DNA of 26,379 nucleotides from a virus, in the IMG/VR virus record IMGVR_UViG_3300021964_000438, positions 1 through 26,379 of that record, one strand, 5' to 3'. The notes below the pieces were generated by a model. The model searched no databases, had not been told where the DNA came from, and saw only the letters and a list, made by a program, of their open reading frames with translations. The translations under genes were made by a program, and so were the position numbers. Positions within the stretch are counted from its first letter, which is position 1. Every line of letters begins with the position of its first letter. Below, one piece after another: positions 1 to 8,053 of the stretch.

Positions 1-1685
1 AGAAAACAGGTCTCCTCGAAGGTATTGAGACCGAGCGTCAGCAGAACTCAATGGCCCGTCTACTTGAGAACCAAGCCAAGGAGCTTCTCCGCGAGAGCAA
101 CACCATGAACTCTGGCGATGTCGAAGGCTTCGCTGCCGTCGCATTCCCCATCGTTCGCCGCGTTTTCGCTGGTCTTATCGCCAACGATCTCGTCAGCGTT
201 CAGCCAATGAGCCTACCCTCTGGTCTCATCTTCTTCCTAGATTTCACTTTCTCTGGTGATCTTGGAACTGGCACTATCGATGGTCGTATGGGTAACTTAA
301 AAGATAAGTCTATCTACGGTACCGATCAGGTCGGTGCGCAGATTACTGGTGGTGTTGAACTCCTTGGTTCACTCCAACAGGATCTCTCTGGTCCACGTAC
401 AGCTACCGCTCGTGGTTATGCTTACGCTAGCCCAGTTAGCAGCGTTGAAATTACTGCTTCATCACTATCAGTAAGCGTTTTCTCCTTAACTGGCGCTACT
501 GCTGATAACAAGAAGGACATCGTATATGATCCTGATTTGCTTGCAGTTAGTTCTTCCGGTGATGCTGGTTACGTTATCAAGGTTTCACTTGCCGATTCAG
601 CAATGTCTCAGCTAGATAAGGAAAACCTTGCTGCTGTTACTGCTTCAATTGGTTCCCTTGACGATGTTGTTGGAGGCGCTACTCTATCTACATCCGACAC
701 AGCGCAGGTTCGTCGCTTGAGCCAGACATCTGGCGTAAACACAGTTCTTTACTTCCGCACCAGTGTTGATCTTGCTGGATTTACTTCTGATGTCGGTGCT
801 GCTAACAAGAACCTTGATCTTGAGTTCCCGATCACAGACGCTTTCCAGTCTGGTGACAACACCGACCTTGGCGCTGTTCGTGGTAACGCAACTTGGGGTC
901 TTGAAGGTTCTGCTAACATCCCCGAGATCGACATCAAGGTTGATTCCATTGCTGTTACCGCTCAGACCAAGAAGCTCAAGGCCAAGTGGACCCCAGAGCT
1001 TGGTCAAGACCTCAACGCATACCACAACTTGGATGCAGAGGTTGAGCTTACCAGCCTTCTCTCCGAGCAGATTGCTCTAGAGATCGACCGTGAGATCCTT
1101 GCTGACCTCGTTAACGGCGCTACTGCAGCTACCCGTTACTGGTCACGCGCACCCGGTCTCTTCGTTGACTCCACTGGTGCTGAGATTGGTGCTGCCACCA
1201 AGGCTCCCGACTTCACTGGTACCGTCAGTGAGTGGTACGAGACCCTCGTTGAGACCATCAACGATGTCTCCGCTCAGATCCACCGTAAGACTCTACGTGG
1301 TGGTGCTAACTTCGTCGTCTGCGGACCCGAGGTTGCCAACATCCTTGAGTTCACCGCTGGCTTCCGTGCAAGCGTCACTCACGACGACGAGAAGGGCTCC
1401 ATCGGCGCTCTCCGCGTTGGTTCACTCAGCAAGAAGTTTGATGTCATCGTTGACCCCTACTTCCTACGCAACGTCATCCTAGTTGGTCGTCGCGGCGGTA
1501 GCTTCCTCGAAAGCGGCTACGTCTACGCCCCATACGTCCCACTACAGACTACCCCAACAATCTTCGGACCAGAAGACTTCGTACCACGTAAGGGTGTTAT
1601 GACCCGTTACGCGAAGAAGATGGTTCGTCCAGATATGTACGGTCTAGTCGTCGTTCGTGGTCTCCTAGGTGAGTCTGGCGCTTGA
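1..1685 (+). CDS. 23: Major capsid protein gp23 (5'-truncated by window)
   Basis: This is the T4-type major capsid protein, which builds the hexameric shell of the prohead. The reading frame is open from base 3, so the first in-frame ATG at 51 is an internal methionine and the true start lies upstream. The segment after it (MARLLENQAKELLRES, then GDVEGFAAVAFPIVRR and SVQPMSLPSG) is the hallmark of gp23 in T4-like phages. In T4 the prohead protease gp21 removes an N-terminal propeptide after an [I/L]-x-E site; the LRE at codons 13-15 counted from base 51 is a good candidate here. About 560 residues are visible, somewhat longer than the 521 of T4. The codon choice is relatively GC-rich, as expected for a highly expressed gene. 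A strong terminator follows 25 bases after the stop. The family call is firm; the cleavage position is inference. Confidence 0.96.
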   Translation, partial: KTGLLEGIETERQQNSMARLLENQAKELLRESNTMNSGDVEGFAAVAFPIVRRVFAGLIANDLVSVQPMSLPSGLIFFLDFTFSGDLGTGTIDGRMGNLKDKSIYGTDQVGAQITGGVELLGSLQQDLSGPRTATARGYAYASPVSSVEITASSLSVSVFSLTGATADNKKDIVYDPDLLAVSSSGDAGYVIKVSLADSAMSQLDKENLAAVTASIGSLDDVVGGATLSTSDTAQVRRLSQTSGVNTVLYFRTSVDLAGFTSDVGAANKNLDLEFPITDAFQSGDNTDLGAVRGNATWGLEGSANIPEIDIKVDSIAVTAQTKKLKAKWTPELGQDLNAYHNLDAEVELTSLLSEQIALEIDREILADLVNGATAATRYWSRAPGLFVDSTGAEIGAATKAPDFTGTVSEWYETLVETINDVSAQIHRKTLRGGANFVVCGPEVANILEFTAGFRASVTHDDEKGSIGALRVGSLSKKFDVIVDPYFLRNVILVGRRGGSFLESGYVYAPYVPLQTTPTIFGPEDFVPRKGVMTRYAKKMVRPDMYGLVVVRGLLGESGA

Positions 1686-1710
1686 TAGCTAACCAACTCT
1701 AAAACCTAAA

Positions 1711-1740
1711 CCCCCTGCCTTGTGCAGGGGGTTTTTGTTT
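1711..1740 (+). terminator. Rho-independent terminator after gp23
   Basis: An 8-bp GC-rich stem CCCCCTGC / GCAGGGGG (1711-1718 with 1724-1731) encloses a 5-nt loop and runs straight into TTTTTGTTT. It closes the capsid transcript and separates it from the neck genes. Confidence 0.93.
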
Positions 1741-1748
1741 ATGCGCTC

Positions 1749-1756
1749 ACTATTTA
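1749..1756 (+). promoter_or_regulatory. Candidate late promoter box ACTATTTA before gp13-like gene
   Basis: The octamer lies just after the gp23 terminator and 22 nt before the start codon at 1779. It is embedded in CACTATTTACTAC, which recurs exactly at 24434-24446. The position would place a transcript start a few bases before the SD AGGAGG (1765-1770). T4 late promoters have only a -10-like box (TATAAATA); this sequence differs, so the assignment rests on its recurrence and position. Confidence 0.5.
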
Positions 1757-1778
1757 CTACGACTAGGAGGCTCTATGA

Positions 1779-3056
1779 ATGCCCACAAACTTACAACCAC
1801 TTTCCGAGACTAGCGCAGTAATTCTTTCATCCACTGGCGATCCGTCAGCAGTAGCCGCAGCCGTCCCGTTTGGAATCTACAATGATTCACAATACTTTCT
1901 TACTGGTGCTGCAAAGCAAGTAGATTTTGTTTACAAGCGACTCGGTGGCGATGTCGTTGATATCGAACTTACAAACGCAAATGTCTATGCTGCATACGAA
2001 GAAGCAGTTCTAGAATACTCATACATCCTTAATATGCATCAAGGCAAGAATGTTCTTTCTGATGCACTTGGAAAGGCCACAGGCACATTTGACCATAATG
2101 GCGACAGTCTCTCAGGACCAGATGGCGTAAACTTGCAATACACCAAGATTACTCTTTCTTACGCCAACAAGGTTGGTGATGCAATGGCAACCATGGCTGG
2201 GTTTGGTGGAACTACTCCAATCTACTCTGCTTCCTTCACAACAGTGGCAAATCAACAAGATTATGACCTTCAGGCAATTATCTCTGGCGCCTCTGCCACT
2301 GGGGTTGATGATGCAGGAAAAGCTGTACCATATGCTGGAAAAGTTGGAAACTCTAGGGTAATCATCGATAAGGTTTTTTATCGCTCTCCAGTCGCCATGT
2401 GGCGCTTCTATGGCTACTATGGCGGCATAGGTGTTGTTGGTAACTACTCGACCTACGGTCAATATGCCGATGATTCTACATTCGAGATTGTCCCAACATG
2501 GCAAAACAAACTCCAAGCCATTATGTACGAAGACTCTCTCTTTACAAGAACCTCTCACTACTCTTATGAGATTATCGACAATAAAGTAAGAGTTTACCCA
2601 ATGCCAAGAGGACAAGATAACTTTGCCGGATATCTCGACCGTATTTGGGTTCGCTTCAGAATTACAGACAACTCTTGGGGCGAGAACGCAGACACAGACA
2701 CAGGCGTAAATGGCGTCAACAACATCAACACACTTCCATTCGACAACATTCCCTACGAGAATATCAACTCTATGGGTAAGCAGTGGATTCGCAACTATGC
2801 TCTCGCTCTATGCAAGGAGATGCTTGGCCAAATTCGTGGCAAGTTCCAGTCTGTTCCAATCCCCGGTGAGTCTGTTACCCTCAACTACTCCTCCCTTCTG
2901 TCCGAGGCACAAAAAGAAAAAGAAGATCTACGACAGAAGTTAGCAGATATGTTGAAGGAAATCGAATACCCAGAACTCGCAAAGAAAGATCAAGAGAAGG
3001 TTGTCGCCGCAGAAGAGACTCTTCGCCGCTCACCACTACCTATCTTCGTAGGATAA
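1779..3056 (+). CDS. Neck protein, gp13-like
   Basis: Probable head-completion/neck protein of 425 aa. The C-terminal third (WIRNYALALCKEMLGQIRGK, then PIPGESVTLNYSSL, then a Lys/Glu-rich helix) resembles the helical C-terminal block of T4 gp13 proteins, where a W-x3-Y-x2-AL-x-K segment is followed by a G-x3-KF and PGG-x-T-x-N motif. The N-terminal half has the acidic 'AYEEAVLEYS' helix seen in connector-type proteins. In T4 gp13 joins gp14 at the head-tail junction, and a gp14-like gene follows here after 4 bases. It is longer than T4 gp13 (309 aa). The start is ATG 1779, 8 nt after AGGAGG; an overlapping ATG at 1775 gives only a 12-residue frame. It could be another neck component if the C-terminal similarity misleads. 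Confidence 0.65.
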   Translation: MPTNLQPLSETSAVILSSTGDPSAVAAAVPFGIYNDSQYFLTGAAKQVDFVYKRLGGDVVDIELTNANVYAAYEEAVLEYSYILNMHQGKNVLSDALGKATGTFDHNGDSLSGPDGVNLQYTKITLSYANKVGDAMATMAGFGGTTPIYSASFTTVANQQDYDLQAIISGASATGVDDAGKAVPYAGKVGNSRVIIDKVFYRSPVAMWRFYGYYGGIGVVGNYSTYGQYADDSTFEIVPTWQNKLQAIMYEDSLFTRTSHYSYEIIDNKVRVYPMPRGQDNFAGYLDRIWVRFRITDNSWGENADTDTGVNGVNNINTLPFDNIPYENINSMGKQWIRNYALALCKEMLGQIRGKFQSVPIPGESVTLNYSSLLSEAQKEKEDLRQKLADMLKEIEYPELAKKDQEKVVAAEETLRRSPLPIFVG

Positions 3057-3060
3057 CTAA

Positions 3061-3552
3061 ATGTCAGATAACGAATGGTCTAGACCAGCATCGCCACCTC
3101 CTCCACTCTTTCTCGGTAAGAAGGAGCGCGATCTTGTTAAGCAAGTCAACGATGAACTTGTAGAAAAGGTAATTGGACAACAGATACTTTATTACCCTAT
3201 TGATCTCGAAACAACAAATTTTCATGAGCTATACGGAGAGGCTATAGAAAAAACTTTCTTGCCACCTGTAAGAGTATATGCTCTCGTTAAGTTTGACCAA
3301 GACGACACATCTTATCTAGATTCAGTTGGAATCGATAACATGTCCGAGATTACGATTCACTTTCACAAGCGTAGACTTACCGAAGACCAAGATCTATTTG
3401 TAAGAGAGGGCGACTTTGTTCTCTACGGAGACCTCTACTATGAGATTATGGCCTTATCTTCACAGAGAAGACTATTCGGTCAAGTAAACCAAACATTTGA
3501 AATCTCTGCTAAATGCAAGAGAGCACGCAAGGGACTATTCGATGCTACCTGA
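3061..3552 (+). CDS. Neck protein, gp14-like
   Basis: This 163-aa protein has the order of motifs seen in T4 gp14 neck proteins: a GQ-x3-YYP element near residues 39-46, an F-x-ELYGEA segment, a beta-rich middle, then VREGDFVLYGDLYYEI and a FGQVNQTFEI-type end. In gp14 the corresponding text is GQ-x2-YY-P, D-x-IYGED, then EGDLIYF-x8-FEI and FYQ-x8-Y-x-L. The protein would join the gp13-like product at the head-tail junction. It is shorter than T4 gp14 (256 aa) and begins with a proline-rich stretch. It sits 4 bases after the gp13-like gene and its last 11 bases overlap the next gene, so the three are surely co-translated. No strong SD precedes the ATG, which suggests translational coupling. 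Confidence 0.6.
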   Translation: MSDNEWSRPASPPPPLFLGKKERDLVKQVNDELVEKVIGQQILYYPIDLETTNFHELYGEAIEKTFLPPVRVYALVKFDQDDTSYLDSVGIDNMSEITIHFHKRRLTEDQDLFVREGDFVLYGDLYYEIMALSSQRRLFGQVNQTFEISAKCKRARKGLFDAT

Positions 3553-4429
3553 TAACTTTGACTTCGCACAACTACCAGAAGACCAGAAGGAGTTTACCCT
3601 ACAAGAGATAGGGATGCTTGCTTCTCGCATTGAAGATATTGATTATGCCATAGTTTCTTGGATCAAGGAAGATCTTGACTTATCTACAATCACTAATGAA
3701 GGATATAAGCGCGTGCCTGTTCTTTGGCAGACACCTGAACGAGCATTTCAGATCAAGAACAACAAAGACCTTCGTGTGCCAGACGATCACAGTTCAGGCG
3801 CGATTACCCTTCCTGTTGTCACGATCGAAAGAACAGGTATCACCAAAGATCCAACAAGAAAAGGTGGGTATCAGGCACATATTTATTCTGATAAACGCAA
3901 TGGTAGAGTTGGCCGTATGACCATCGCCAAGCGAATCAAGCAAGATAAAACACGAAACTTCGCTGTCGCAGGCAATTTAAGAACAAACACATCAGGAACT
4001 AGGCAAGAAAACTTTCCAAGAGTAAATAAGAAGGTAGTTATTGAGACTCTCTCGATACCAATCCCCATCTATGTGAATCTCGACTATAAAATCATAGTCA
4101 AGACAGAATACCAACAGCAGATGAACGATCTGACTCAGCCCTTCATGACGAGAACAGGACAAATAAATTCATTTGTAATGCGCAGAAATGGTCACCTCTA
4201 TGAAGCATTTATTGACCAAGGCTTCAACCAGTCCAACAATGTCGCCAATCTAGGTGAAGATGAGAGACAGTTCACTAGTGAAGTAAACATCAAGGTACTA
4301 GGATACCTAATTGGTGAAGGAAATAGTGATGACAGACCCATCATTACAAAGACTGAGAGTGTAGTAGAAATAACATATCCAAGAGAAACTGTTGTTCCTG
4401 CAGGAAATGATAACTTTTTTATTGACTAG
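3542..4429 (+). CDS. Tail terminator / sheath stabiliser, gp15-like
   Basis: This protein (295 aa from ATG 3542) has the pattern of T4 gp15, the hexameric protein that caps the completed tail and binds the neck. Visible points are a YKRVPVLWQTPERAF segment (gp15: I-R-VPI-x-YASKEHF), LPVVTIERTG, a central beta strand IPIYVNLDYKIIVKTEY followed by QQQMNDLTQPFM (gp15: YELSIFTRYEDDMFQIVEQILPYF), and a C-terminal EVNIKVLGYLIG strand. The frame is open further upstream (ATG 3497), but ATG 3542 has AAGGG 8 nt before it and gives the short overlap typical of coupled genes. Its place between a gp14-like gene and the sheath gene fits a tail terminator. Confidence 0.62.
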   Translation: MLPDNFDFAQLPEDQKEFTLQEIGMLASRIEDIDYAIVSWIKEDLDLSTITNEGYKRVPVLWQTPERAFQIKNNKDLRVPDDHSSGAITLPVVTIERTGITKDPTRKGGYQAHIYSDKRNGRVGRMTIAKRIKQDKTRNFAVAGNLRTNTSGTRQENFPRVNKKVVIETLSIPIPIYVNLDYKIIVKTEYQQQMNDLTQPFMTRTGQINSFVMRRNGHLYEAFIDQGFNQSNNVANLGEDERQFTSEVNIKVLGYLIGEGNSDDRPIITKTESVVEITYPRETVVPAGNDNFFID

Positions 4430-4461
4430 AGACATCCTGAAGTGTTTTGGGAATCAACACT

Positions 4462-4469
4462 ACTATTTA
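4462..4469 (+). promoter_or_regulatory. Candidate late promoter box ACTATTTA before sheath gene
   Basis: This is the second copy of the octamer found before other virion genes, in the 94-base gap between the gp15-like gene and gp18. It lies 54 nt before the sheath start, farther than the other copies. The rest of the gap holds a small imperfect hairpin around ATGC-TTTTGA-GCAT (4484-4497) and the SD GAGG before ATG 4524. Confidence 0.4.
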
Positions 4470-4523
4470 AACTATGATTGACAATGCTTTTGAGCATACT
4501 TTAACAAAAGTGAGGAACTACTA

Positions 4524-7379
4524 ATGCCCGTAAAAAACTTTAAATTCGTCTCTCCCGGCGTCTTTATCAACGAAATTGACAATTCATTCAGACCAAGAAG
4601 AGCAGATACCATCGGTCCTGTTATTGTTGGACGCTCTACTCGCGGTCTTGCAATGCAGCCAGTTACTGTTGAATCATACTCCGACTTTGTTACCCAGTTT
4701 GGTGGCACAGTACCCGGAAATGGTGGTGGAGATGTCTACCGTGGAGGCAACTATCAGTCTCCAATGTACGGTACTTACGCGGCCAAGGCTTTCCTAAACG
4801 CAAACGTTGCACCCGTGACCTACATTCGCCTACTTGGTCAGCAGACCACTACTGGCGAAAGTGCCGGTGGTGATGCTGCTGCAGGGTGGAAGACTACAAA
4901 CCAAGTCAACTCTTCTCCTGCATCAAACGGCGGTGCATACGGAATCTGGGTTGCAGCCAGCGGCTCAAGTGCAGAGATTACTGCAACTCTCGGGGCAGTC
5001 CTTTATGTAGATGAAGGCTACGTCCAGCTTAGTGGTACCTTCTTTGACGGTGCGGGCGGCTCTGATACTACCGGTGCTGCTGGTCACCTTATCACAACTG
5101 ATACAGATGGACTATTCACTCTCGAAGTTTACGACGATTCATCAGCACTACAAGACAAAATCAAGTTTAACTTTGATGATTCTTCTGAGGCATTTATCCG
5201 TAAGCGCCTAAACACAAATCCCCAGCTTACCACCGCACAGGGTGCCTTCTACCCATCAGCTTCTGCTAAGACTTACTGGCTTGGCGAGAGCTTTGAGCAA
5301 GAACTGCGTGATGGTTCAGACAACAGCCTAGGTAACCTCACTAACACTTCAAATCTTGTTGGTGTTGTTCTTGCACTAAAGCAGGATGGTACCACTAAGA
5401 CCCCCGCCGACATGAAGGCTCAAGCTTCCAGAGAAGCTGTCGCCGGCTGGTTTATTGGTCAGGACTTGGGTGCTCCAGCTAGTTTCGCACCCGCCGATAA
5501 GCAGAAGCTCTTCCGTCTCGTCGGTCGTGGACATGGTGAGTGGCTACACAAGAATGCCAAGGTTTCTATTGAAAAGATTCGCCAGTCAACCACTACAACA
5601 ACTGACTACGGTACATTCTCTATTGTCGTCAGAGATCTAAGAGACACAGACAACAATGTTGTTGTTCTTGAAAGATTCGACAACCTAACTCTCGATCCCT
5701 CATCCCCCAACTACGTCGCTAGAAAGATTGGTGACAGATACTACCAGTGGAATGCTACCGAGAAGAGACTAAGAGAGTACGGCGACTACCCTAACCAGTC
5801 ACGTTACATCAGAGTAGAAATGAACGATGATGTTGATGCTGGTGCAACTGACCCAGTTCTTCTTCCATTCGGTTACTTTGGTCCTCCCAAGATTACTAAC
5901 ATTACAGATGTTTCTGGTTCAGGTGTTGCCCTTGCTTCTACTTTTGTAGACGGCGGCACCGATATTCCAACTGGTGTCTCTAATGTCCTTGGCGCAAGCT
6001 CCAATGTTACTGCTTCTCTCGTTTTCCCTTCAGTTAGACTAAGAGTCAGTGCTTCCGACGGTGGTCTTTCCGATCCAACTGATGCATACTTCGGTATGAT
6101 GAGCACAAGAGATGCATCCTCAACCCGCGCCGATGCTAGCATTGCAGACCCTCACCGTTTGCTTTACAGTGGCTTCCCCGATGATCCAACCAGTGGTGCC
6201 ATAACAGGCGTAGACGGATACTCATACGTGTTCTCACTTAATGATCTAACCGCAAGCTCCGGTCGCTACTACTACGAGTCAGGTGCTCGTGCTGCCGCTG
6301 CCGCCGCAGGTCGTGGCGAGATTACTGAGACCACAATCATCAGTGCAGGCCACAACCGCTTCACTGCGCCATTCTGGGGTGGATTCGATGGGTTCGATAT
6401 CAAGAAGCCTGACCCAATGTACAACGGAGGCATAGGAGCAGCAGCCACAGAAGATTCAAGCTACGCTTACCACACTATTCGCAGAGCAATCGATACAGTA
6501 GCTGACCCAGAGTTCATCAACATGAACTTGCTCACAATGCCCGGTTTGACACATGAGTCCCTTACCACTCACATGATCAATGTTTGTGAGGCTCGCGCCG
6601 ATGCAATGGCCCTAATTGACCTTCCAAGCGTCTACAAGCCAGCACACGAAGGCTACGAGGCAAACAGAAGCGACAGAATCGGCACAACTCCAAATCAGGC
6701 AGCCATTGATCTACGCGATAGAAGACTCGACTCTTCTTACGGTGCAACCTTCTACCCATGGGTTCAGACCCGTGACGAAAACAGTGGCCAGCTTGTCTGG
6801 ATTCCACCTACCGTCGCTATGATGGGTGTTCTTGCAAGCTCCGAGAGATCAACACAAATCTGGTACGCTCCCGCAGGCTTCAACCGTGGTGGTCTATCAG
6901 ACGGTGCAGCAGGTATTCCAGTCACAAACGTCTCAGAGCGTCTAACCTCTAAGCAGCGTGACACCCTATACGATGCTCGCATCAACCCAATCGCTAGCTT
7001 CCCAAGCACCGGTATCGTAGTGTTCGGTCAGAAGACCCTACAGGAGCGCCCATCTGCTCTAGACCGCATCAACGTGCGTCGTCTAGTCATCTACCTCAAG
7101 AAGCAGATCTCCATCCTTTCTACTCAGATTCTCTTTGAGCAGAACGTACAGGCAACTTGGAACCGCTTCAAGGGTCTCATCGAGCCATTCCTCGCTAACG
7201 TCAAGGTTCAGTTCGGTATCTCCGATTACCGCCTCATTCTTGACGAGACTACTACTACGCCTGACCTAATCGATCAGAACGTTCTATACGCCAAGATCAT
7301 GGTTAAGCCTGCGCGTGCCATTGAATACATCGCAATTGACTTTGTGGTTGCTTCTACCGGCGCATCTTTTGATGATTGA
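4524..7379 (+). CDS. 18: Contractile tail sheath protein gp18
   Basis: This is the subunit of the contractile tail sheath. The N-terminus (FKFVSPGVFINEIDNS, then ADTIGPVIVGRSTRG) is the classic gp18 start; it precedes ALLG-type text TYIRLLGQQ. A GGFDGFDI element near residue 620 marks the return to the conserved core. The C-terminal 170 residues carry RQ-type ends typical of the family: WYAPAGFNRG, NPIASFPSTGIVVFGQKTL and NVRRLVIYLKKQI. At 951 aa it is far longer than T4 gp18 (659 aa). The extra length lies in the middle (about residues 110-600), where the exposed protrusion domains sit in T4. The ATG follows GAGG by 9 nt. The identity is firm; the nature of the added domain is unknown. Confidence 0.95.
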   Translation: MPVKNFKFVSPGVFINEIDNSFRPRRADTIGPVIVGRSTRGLAMQPVTVESYSDFVTQFGGTVPGNGGGDVYRGGNYQSPMYGTYAAKAFLNANVAPVTYIRLLGQQTTTGESAGGDAAAGWKTTNQVNSSPASNGGAYGIWVAASGSSAEITATLGAVLYVDEGYVQLSGTFFDGAGGSDTTGAAGHLITTDTDGLFTLEVYDDSSALQDKIKFNFDDSSEAFIRKRLNTNPQLTTAQGAFYPSASAKTYWLGESFEQELRDGSDNSLGNLTNTSNLVGVVLALKQDGTTKTPADMKAQASREAVAGWFIGQDLGAPASFAPADKQKLFRLVGRGHGEWLHKNAKVSIEKIRQSTTTTTDYGTFSIVVRDLRDTDNNVVVLERFDNLTLDPSSPNYVARKIGDRYYQWNATEKRLREYGDYPNQSRYIRVEMNDDVDAGATDPVLLPFGYFGPPKITNITDVSGSGVALASTFVDGGTDIPTGVSNVLGASSNVTASLVFPSVRLRVSASDGGLSDPTDAYFGMMSTRDASSTRADASIADPHRLLYSGFPDDPTSGAITGVDGYSYVFSLNDLTASSGRYYYESGARAAAAAAGRGEITETTIISAGHNRFTAPFWGGFDGFDIKKPDPMYNGGIGAAATEDSSYAYHTIRRAIDTVADPEFINMNLLTMPGLTHESLTTHMINVCEARADAMALIDLPSVYKPAHEGYEANRSDRIGTTPNQAAIDLRDRRLDSSYGATFYPWVQTRDENSGQLVWIPPTVAMMGVLASSERSTQIWYAPAGFNRGGLSDGAAGIPVTNVSERLTSKQRDTLYDARINPIASFPSTGIVVFGQKTLQERPSALDRINVRRLVIYLKKQISILSTQILFEQNVQATWNRFKGLIEPFLANVKVQFGISDYRLILDETTTTPDLIDQNVLYAKIMVKPARAIEYIAIDFVVASTGASFDD

Positions 7380-7385
7380 TTTTAA

Positions 7386-7401
7386 GGGGGCTTTTGCCCC
7401 C
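7386..7401 (+). other. Stem-loop between sheath and tube genes
   Basis: A perfect 6-bp stem GGGGGC-TTTT-GCCCCC begins 6 bases after the gp18 stop. No U-run follows (ACTAACTAC comes next), so it is a poor terminator. It may protect the 3' end of sheath mRNA or partly reduce read-through. A variant of the late box (ACTACTTAC, 7406-7414, one mismatch to ACTATTTAC) lies immediately after it, 26 nt before the tube start. Confidence 0.55.
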
Positions 7402-7440
7402 ACTAACTACTTACTTATGAATTATAGGAGAACCTAACAA

Positions 7441-8025
7441 ATGCCATTCTGGTCAGAAAATTTCGGTCAAGACCCCACCCTCAAAGATCCAAAGCGTAAA
7501 TTTCGATTTACCGTAGAATTCCAAGGAATTAATGCTGCTCAGGGAGGCGCTCTCCTTTGGTACGCCAAGAGTTGCGACAAGCCAAAGTTTGAGATTTCCT
7601 CAACTGAACACAAGTACCTCAACCATACTTTCTACTACCCCGGTTCTGTTACTTGGCAGGAAATCAGCGTTGCCATGGTTGACCCAGTTGACCCTGACAT
7701 GACCGCTACTTTCTCAGACATGGTTGTCCAGTCTGGTTACTCACCCCCCACTGATGCTAACGCTCTTGGTTCTATCTCTAAGGCCAAGGCTGCTGCCGCT
7801 CTCGGTACTGTTACAATCACCCAGATTGATTCTGACGGCAACCCACTAGAAGTTTGGACTCTATGGAACGCCTTCTTAACCAAGATGGAAACCGAGTCCC
7901 TTGAGTACGGTAGTGATGAGCTTTCAACCACTACAGTTGGACTAAAGTACGACTGGGCTAGAGTTGAAACTGCTAATAACTCTTCACTCGTTAGCTCCGG
8001 TGGTAACTCCTTCTTTAACGTTTGA
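7441..8025 (+). CDS. 19: Tail tube protein gp19
   Basis: This 194-aa protein forms the inner tail tube around which the sheath is assembled. It has the T4 gp19 pattern: an N-terminal FRFTVEFQGI strand, WYAKSCDKPKFEIS (gp19: A-x2-A-x-P-x-F), HKYLNHTFYYPGSVTWQEI (the YLNH-x-FYYPG-x-V-W motif of tubes), and the C-terminal VGLKYDWARVE strand. Its length is close to the 163 aa of T4 gp19. The SD AGGAG lies 10 nt before the ATG. It follows the sheath gene directly, as in nearly all contractile-tail phages. Confidence 0.95.
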   Translation: MPFWSENFGQDPTLKDPKRKFRFTVEFQGINAAQGGALLWYAKSCDKPKFEISSTEHKYLNHTFYYPGSVTWQEISVAMVDPVDPDMTATFSDMVVQSGYSPPTDANALGSISKAKAAAALGTVTITQIDSDGNPLEVWTLWNAFLTKMETESLEYGSDELSTTTVGLKYDWARVETANNSSLVSSGGNSFFNV

Positions 8026-8053
8026 TAAGACAATATAAAACGCGAGGTGTAAA

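Noticed and set aside
1775-1813. 12-residue reading frame starting ATGAATGCC
   Set aside because: It overlaps the gp13-like start, has no recognisable content, and is most simply an incidental ATG.
2112-2615. 167-codon open frame on the - strand
   Set aside because: It is contained in the gp13-like gene, shows no recognisable motif and would run against the direction of every other gene.
3497-3541. Upstream ATG of the gp15-like gene
   Set aside because: It would create a 56-base overlap with the gp14-like gene; ATG 3542 has an SD and a normal short overlap.
4478-4506. TTGACA with possible -10 before the sheath gene
   Set aside because: At 17 nt spacing the hexamer is TTAACA without the preceding GT, and the TACTTT-like sequence is only 13 nt away.
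7386-7401. GGGGGC-TTTT-GCCCCC as a terminator
   Set aside because: No T-run follows the stem, so it is listed only as a stem-loop.
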